Assembly: GCA_964370855.1 (NCBI GenBank)
Contig: CAYJMF010000038.1
Coordinates: 1 to 37,784 of the forward strand
Source of the DNA: JAKLKS01 sp964370855
GTDB lineage: Bacteria > Planctomycetota > JAJSAM01 > JAKLKS01
DNA: 37,784 nucleotides
Direction: 5' to 3'
The notes beneath the pieces are model-generated. The model was not told where the DNA came from. It saw nothing but the letters and a program-made list of their open reading frames with translations, and made no database searches. Below, piece by piece: positions 35,401-37,784 of this stretch. How positions within the stretch are numbered: the first letter of the stretch is position 1; the number at the start of each line of letters is the position of its first letter. The position numbers and the translations under genes are program-made.

Positions 35401-35831
35401 TCGGCGCGGTCCGGGTGGAGTCGGTGACGGCGGCGGGCCTCTTCAACGCCGGCGGGATCCTCGGATACTCGGCCTCCACGGGCTCCCTGACGACGGCCTT
35501 CTACGCGACGGGGGACACCGGCGCCACCACCTGGCAGACGGCGGCCGGGCTGGCCCCGGACTTCCGGTCCCAGGTCCTCAACACCACGGGCAGCATGGAG
35601 GTGCGGCTGGAGGGCGCCATGGCGGATCCCGTCACGGGCCTCCGGAGCACGACCTTCACCGGGGTGCAGGACATCAAGGCGACGGCGCTCACGACGGGGC
35701 TCGGGACTCCGGACAGCGTGGACGGCTACAAGTTCTACCGCCTGGTCTGGAAGCTCCTGCCGCCCTCCGCGGGCAACGGGTACACCCTCCCGTCCGTCAA
35801 CGACACCTCCATCAGCATCGACACGAAGTAG
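29409..35831 (+). CDS. giant Kelch / Big_5 / Gly-rich surface lipoprotein, paralog 3
   Basis: A 2140-aa paralog with lipobox LLVGC, Cys27. Order as in the others: Ig-like with DVNGDGQITGSDGN, seven Kelch repeats (about 361-699), Ig-like, Big_5-like (about 1164-1274), Gly-rich region (about 1384-1998) and C-terminal module ending SVNDTSISIDTK. Its variable loops differ from those of paralog 2: for instance the loop at 34005-34080 includes YYSYDSNGYYYFHTV. It is closer to paralog 2 than to paralog 1 in most of the length, but the leader-proximal part (FVAFNLKDREYNPASIQLEYGYD) is nearer paralog 1, so the array is mosaic. No frame breaks are seen in any of the three, in contrast to several single-copy genes nearby, suggesting selection or better coverage. 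Role inferred as surface binding. Confidence 0.86.
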   Translation: MAHPSPTQRWSILPVLALGGAGLLVGCGGGGSGGGVPRPAPGFQLGTVPTVQKLETPLGLAGSRGSGEDVFVAFNLKDREYNPASIQLEYGYDVNGDGQITGSDGNPTATDEYFECTASANPGDGLAALDTATGRGADHLFIWASGQDLPGARFVTQDYDYTEQGRLKIGSDGQPLFGNTPGIRLRMRANDDEGAQNRWGEWKTTNPFDLNNNSQPALAIEPVGLNGVTPNPTGTAADEDVVLNFRIIDADANAGTDLCAVAVDYAPVAPGADLSDPVVVDALVWLPATTAAGTPDTGLLSEVTPGALNTWTWDSVADVGTVNGDYILRITPFDSKQERGATVMMPERFRLDNYTIFTDAGAALSAPRVGHRATTLLDGRVLVSGGRTTAAGASVSTAEIFFPGIGQTTYGAVAATGSLNTARSWHSQTRLQDDTVLVAGGYDASGNPLSSMELYDPATGTWTTMGVNLGSARARHTAVLLANGDVLFAGGVDGTGALSSAVVYHVDTNTVTGTGAMTAARHSASGALLPNGKVLIPGGKDFGGTALSSAELFDPVAATFAAGPAMSSARAEHAVASMTDGRVLVSGGVGLDTVAIYDARTNSWDNSAPAMSTVRAGHAGVLMGDGRILLAGGSDGTAVVGSADLYDPATGTYDAPNGGMVSAHRDAATVVLNNGRALVVGGLDTAGATLADIEIFTPDGGFNYVPTAKILTPAEPQSWAFGALFSYRLIDPESDPAKVIFQYSISGGVWKTCTSKGGAWDDGIADTIAGDVNEGLVDLATADADSALPIDPVFKNTAGDHLFVWDMASDIVRADYDSVRVRAIPFGAGRGTVATSNSFKIAFNTRVIPRFNAFGASVSGTVAIDYHLQDIDGTLPLPDPNGDGARVEFEYAIDLNGDKQILDADGESWTACTAAPGGDGLGAGYTLASAKAFDATVGTLGWHEFLWDSVRDIGSPVVGETRSDVILRITPYDFPGGAEETKGRQETMGVDQGLTVILDPNGLYLVSWGTEGGQTWSGSTLGNVKLDETLVFTFNREVDPATVDGAVGLATLPVTVGGRTILGAYQADPTDYTVVRFFPQVNGSTNGVLTWDGSEDPTVLTRGVSASVRVVGYQAGTDPETADILRIKGWAAGAAAVDIANLLDLDHAPGITTSSAAGSGAYFVRGTAPAVTSATPADGSVDAALTTGFSIEFDLPLWAEGVDATTLRFVVDLDGDGTADANDSIIPGEYSLVNTVGPAGTRKAVVTFSPLSGLNLPAGAKILADFSAVMAGDGTAPSTTTSSFTTVAGATATASFSESFDNDTNKDTTATTALWNATGFTGMLTGLRDGGTGADGTPSADSTVGNVLTFSSKSTWNFTSLTIPSTKTWRFTGTGANAAVNILVTGDVDIAGILDVSGGDGIGTENQHTTSASYVYTMKYSGYQSTGANAFAGGAAVAGGGAGAASVFQSAGKAGTAGVGGVATSAGGAGAKGGSYQGGGGGAGHAQAGQAGGKYSSSTSSSYGNGGVAGNSYGSTTFSTGITAGSGGGSGGSWGSVYYSYDSNGYYYFHTVGGSGGGGGGAVKVVSNGAFTLRGSGVIDASGGDGGNGWAYGYGGGGGAGSGGGVWVIAGGNLTLGGIIDISGGRGGEVLYYKGSYAQSSPTRYGSFGGHASAGRVRIEAPNIGATTTNIVAGAAFNTIASGALNGGSGTLGSFPVSSTVNIDSIPKDGSGFMNFSTMNIPSGTTVTLAGNSAAKMRFTGNVAISGVLRSNGGAGGNGVYTGGGGASFGSISGGTAGVGGGIGGVPNSSGSSTLTNGGAGAGSGGGAGGLKSGLYQPYSWAKYYYGGSGGGGGSGLLNRLGRPGGKMKYYGAYYRSNNGGSAGPGVTDPEAMTLSNLKGGSGGGSGANGQYISSSTWYQNYQAGAGGGAGGGIGIETSGTFTMGSASRIEVMGGKGGIGYSGYGGGGGGASGGNVLIRASSVTFTSGSKIDTTGGAGEKSYSTINYDYGNNGGDGGLGAVRVESVTAAGLFNAGGILGYSASTGSLTTAFYATGDTGATTWQTAAGLAPDFRSQVLNTTGSMEVRLEGAMADPVTGLRSTTFTGVQDIKATALTTGLGTPDSVDGYKFYRLVWKLLPPSAGNGYTLPSVNDTSISIDTK

Positions 35832-35845
35832 CCTCCAGGATCACC

Positions 35846-35875
35846 ACGGGGCCGGCGGGCAACCGCCGGCCCCGT
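35846..35875 (+). terminator. GC-rich hairpin after lipoprotein 3
   Basis: GGGGCCGGCGG, loop GCAA, CCGCCGGCCCC with two extra outer pairs, 14 nt after the stop. The stem matches the two other hairpins; the tetraloop changed from GAAA to GCAA, both GNRA loops. It lies between convergent genes and could serve both. Confidence 0.8.
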
Positions 35876-35903
35876 TCGATTCCGGGAGCCAGGGGGAAGC
35901 CCT

Positions 35904-37676
35904 TCACCTCCGACCGTACTCCCTGAGGAGGACTCCCCCCCCGGCCAGGGAGATCGCGAGGAAGAGGGCCGCCTCGGCGGGCTCCCCGAGGAGGGCCTTC
36001 CCCGTCCCGAGCATGGCGCCGAGGACGAGGGCGAGGCCGGCGAGGGCGAGGAGCAGATCCCTTCCCACGGAGGCTCCCGGGGGGAGGTCGGGACAGGCCG
36101 CCCGCACGGGGCCCCAGAAGCCGGGGGGCCGGGTCCGGCGGTAGAAGGCCACGAGCCGGTCCATGGGGACGGGGTCCGTCGCCAGGGTGGCGATCACCCA
36201 GGCGAGGGTCGTCAGGGAGGCGACGACGGGAACCGCGAGGTGGCCCGGGAGGGTGGCGAGGAGGCCGGGAGGGACTCCCTTGCCGCCCGGGGCATGCAGG
36301 ATCGTCCAGGCGATGCTGGCGAGGGGGGCCGTGATCACGGCGGCGAGCTCCCCCCATGCGTTCACCCTCCACCAGAGCCAGCGCCCGAGGAAGACGGTGC
36401 CCGTGCCCGCGAAGAAGGAGATGAGGAAGGTGAAGGTGTCCTTGATGGAGGAGCCCGCGAAGGCGACGGCGGCCGTGAGCGCGGCGAGGCATAGGACGGC
36501 GATCCTCGAGACCTTCAGGTAGTGGGTGTCGTCGGCCTTCCTCCTGACGAACCGGCGATAGAGGTCGTTGACGATGTAGGAGGCGCCCCAGTTGAGCTGG
36601 CTGTCCGCCGTCGTCATGAAGGCGGCGAAGATGGAGGCGACGACGAACCCGCGGACCCCGGCGGGCAGGAGGTCGCGGATGGCCATGGGGTAGGTGGCCT
36701 CCGGGTCGGCGGCGGAGGGGTAGATGAGGATCGTGGCGAGGCCCGTGAGGATCCAGGGCCAGGTGCGGATGGCGAAGTTCACCACGTTGAACCAGAGGCT
36801 GGCCCCCACGGCGTGGCCCTCGCTGCGGCAGGCCAGCATCCTCTGGATGTTCACGCCCCCCCCGTCCACGGTGCGGTGGGCCCACCACTGGACCCCCACG
36901 TAGGTGAGGAAGGCCCCGAAGGCGGCCGTCCCCGGGTGGGGGAGGAAGTCGAGGCGGGAGGTCCCCGCCGCCGCGTCCGCCGCGAGCACCCCCTCGCGGA
37001 GAGCGGCGAGGCCGCCCACCTTCGCGACCGCGTAGATGCTGAGCGTGACCGCTCCCGCGAGGGCCAGCCAGAAGAGCACGAAGTCGTTCCACACGATGGC
37101 CCAGAGCCCGGAGACCGTCGAGTAGGCGAGCACGATGCCGAGGCAGATCACGATGGCCACGAGCTTGGCCGTCGTCTGGCCCCCCTCGTCCCCGGGGTCC
37201 ACGCCGGCCATGATGAGGAGGACCTTGGCCATGGCGAGCAGCGGCATCCCGCCGAGGAGGATGCAGTTGAAGGGGACCGCGAGGATGAAGGCCTTGAGCC
37301 CCCGGAGGACCGCCGCCGGGCGGCCCCCGTAGCGCAGCTCCACGAACTCGACATCGGTGACGACCTCGGACCGCCGCCAGAGGCGGGCGAGGACGAAGAC
37401 GGAGAGCATCCCGGAGAAGGCGAAGGACCACCACTGCCAGTTGGCGGAGATGCCGCCTCCCCGGACGATGCCCGTGACGTAGAGGGGCGTGTCCGAGGCG
37501 AAGGTGTCCGCCGCCATGGAGGTCCCGGCGAGCCACCAGGGAAGGGAGCGCCCCGAGAGGAAGAAGGAGCCCGTGTCCTTCCCGCCACGGCGCCGCAGCG
37601 CCATCCCCACGCAGAGGGGGATGCAGAGGTAGACCCCGAGGATGACGAGGTCGACGGGGGAGAGGTGGAGGGTCAC
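35904..37676 (-). CDS. sodium:solute symporter (SSS family)
   Basis: A 590-aa inner-membrane protein with about 13 or more hydrophobic helices. It opens LSPVDLVILGVYLCIPLCVG, then FFLSGRSLPWWLAGTSMAADTFASDTPLYVTG, the typical early SSS signature (GRSLPWW.AG.S..A..F...T). Later segments include AYSTVSGLWAIVWNDFVLF and FAAFMTTADSQLNWGASYIVNDLY, the conserved SSS helix-8 region where sodium binds. Members import sugars, amino acids or carboxylates with Na+; the substrate is not readable. The start shown is a GTG at 37676 with AGGAGG only about 2 nt before it, so the true start may be a few codons inside. It converges on lipoprotein 3, 72 bp apart. Confidence 0.9.
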   Translation of the reverse strand: MTLHLSPVDLVILGVYLCIPLCVGMALRRRGGKDTGSFFLSGRSLPWWLAGTSMAADTFASDTPLYVTGIVRGGGISANWQWWSFAFSGMLSVFVLARLWRRSEVVTDVEFVELRYGGRPAAVLRGLKAFILAVPFNCILLGGMPLLAMAKVLLIMAGVDPGDEGGQTTAKLVAIVICLGIVLAYSTVSGLWAIVWNDFVLFWLALAGAVTLSIYAVAKVGGLAALREGVLAADAAAGTSRLDFLPHPGTAAFGAFLTYVGVQWWAHRTVDGGGVNIQRMLACRSEGHAVGASLWFNVVNFAIRTWPWILTGLATILIYPSAADPEATYPMAIRDLLPAGVRGFVVASIFAAFMTTADSQLNWGASYIVNDLYRRFVRRKADDTHYLKVSRIAVLCLAALTAAVAFAGSSIKDTFTFLISFFAGTGTVFLGRWLWWRVNAWGELAAVITAPLASIAWTILHAPGGKGVPPGLLATLPGHLAVPVVASLTTLAWVIATLATDPVPMDRLVAFYRRTRPPGFWGPVRAACPDLPPGASVGRDLLLALAGLALVLGAMLGTGKALLGEPAEAALFLAISLAGGGVLLREYGRR

Positions 37677-37784
37677 CTCCTCCTGTATCGGCCGCCGGCA
37701 AGGGACCCTTGCTCCGTCAATCCCGGAAGGGCGGCGGGCCGGGCCGCAGGGGCGCCCGGCGTGCGGGGCCCGTGGGAAGGCGGG
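37677..37784. other. region upstream of the symporter
   Basis: No gene is visible up to the window edge. The symporter promoter should lie here or beyond; apart from the AGGAGGAG ribosome site (complement of 37677-37684) I see no clear signal. Confidence 0.4.

Overview
The window is GC-rich DNA (well above 70% G+C by eye) from a Gram-negative-type bacterium: it carries Sec signal peptides, three lipoproteins with lipoboxes, a bL34-like ribosomal protein and a sodium:solute symporter. The giant glutamine-amidotransferase/SIS protein, the palindromic GGTGCCTGGCAC-type repeat and the Kelch/Big_5/glycine-rich surface lipoproteins suggest Planctomycetota or another poorly cultured high-GC lineage. 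That placement is inference only. A run of ten Ns and several frame breaks in G/C homopolymers point to a draft, probably metagenomic, scaffold.

Layout. 1-156: no gene. 157-3869 (+): very long GlmS-like protein, broken by one frameshift. 3854-7937 (-): CAP-domain secreted protein, Rieske ferredoxin, O-methyltransferase and ThiI, a possible four-gene unit read leftwards. 7984-9833 (+): GT-C-type membrane glycosyltransferase overlapping a TPR protein by ATGA. 9830-9945: perfect 41-bp inverted repeat. 9942-11101 (-): damaged NifS/IscS cysteine desulfurase. 11200-11658 (+): universal stress protein. 11659-11799: second palindromic element with an assembly gap. 11713-12290 (-): thioredoxin, then in the same frame after its stop a BFD-like [2Fe-2S] domain. 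12501-14782 (+): signal-anchored unknown protein overlapping an acyl-CoA synthetase. 14786-14926 (-): bL34-like protein.

15547-35831 (+) is the most striking part. Three consecutive paralogous genes of about 6.4 kb each (2146, 2135 and 2140 aa) encode lipoproteins with the same order: lipobox at Cys27, Ig-like segments with DxDxDG loops, seven Kelch repeats, more Ig-like segments, a Big_5-like domain, about 600 residues of Gly-rich beta-helix-like sequence with Tyr-rich variable loops, and a conserved C-terminal module. Each has a long leader with an identically spaced motif pair before the start codon and ends in the same GC-rich hairpin. Blocks of 171-305 bp are identical between paralogs amid more divergent sequence, which suggests gene conversion. 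The array looks like a diversifying surface adhesin or ligand-binding lipoprotein family. 35904-37676 (-) is a sodium:solute symporter convergent with the array.

How genes may work together. ThiI needs a cysteine desulfurase as sulfur donor and one lies about 5 kb away, but as assembled it is broken. The remaining single-copy genes are general metabolism, redox and stress functions without an obvious shared pathway.
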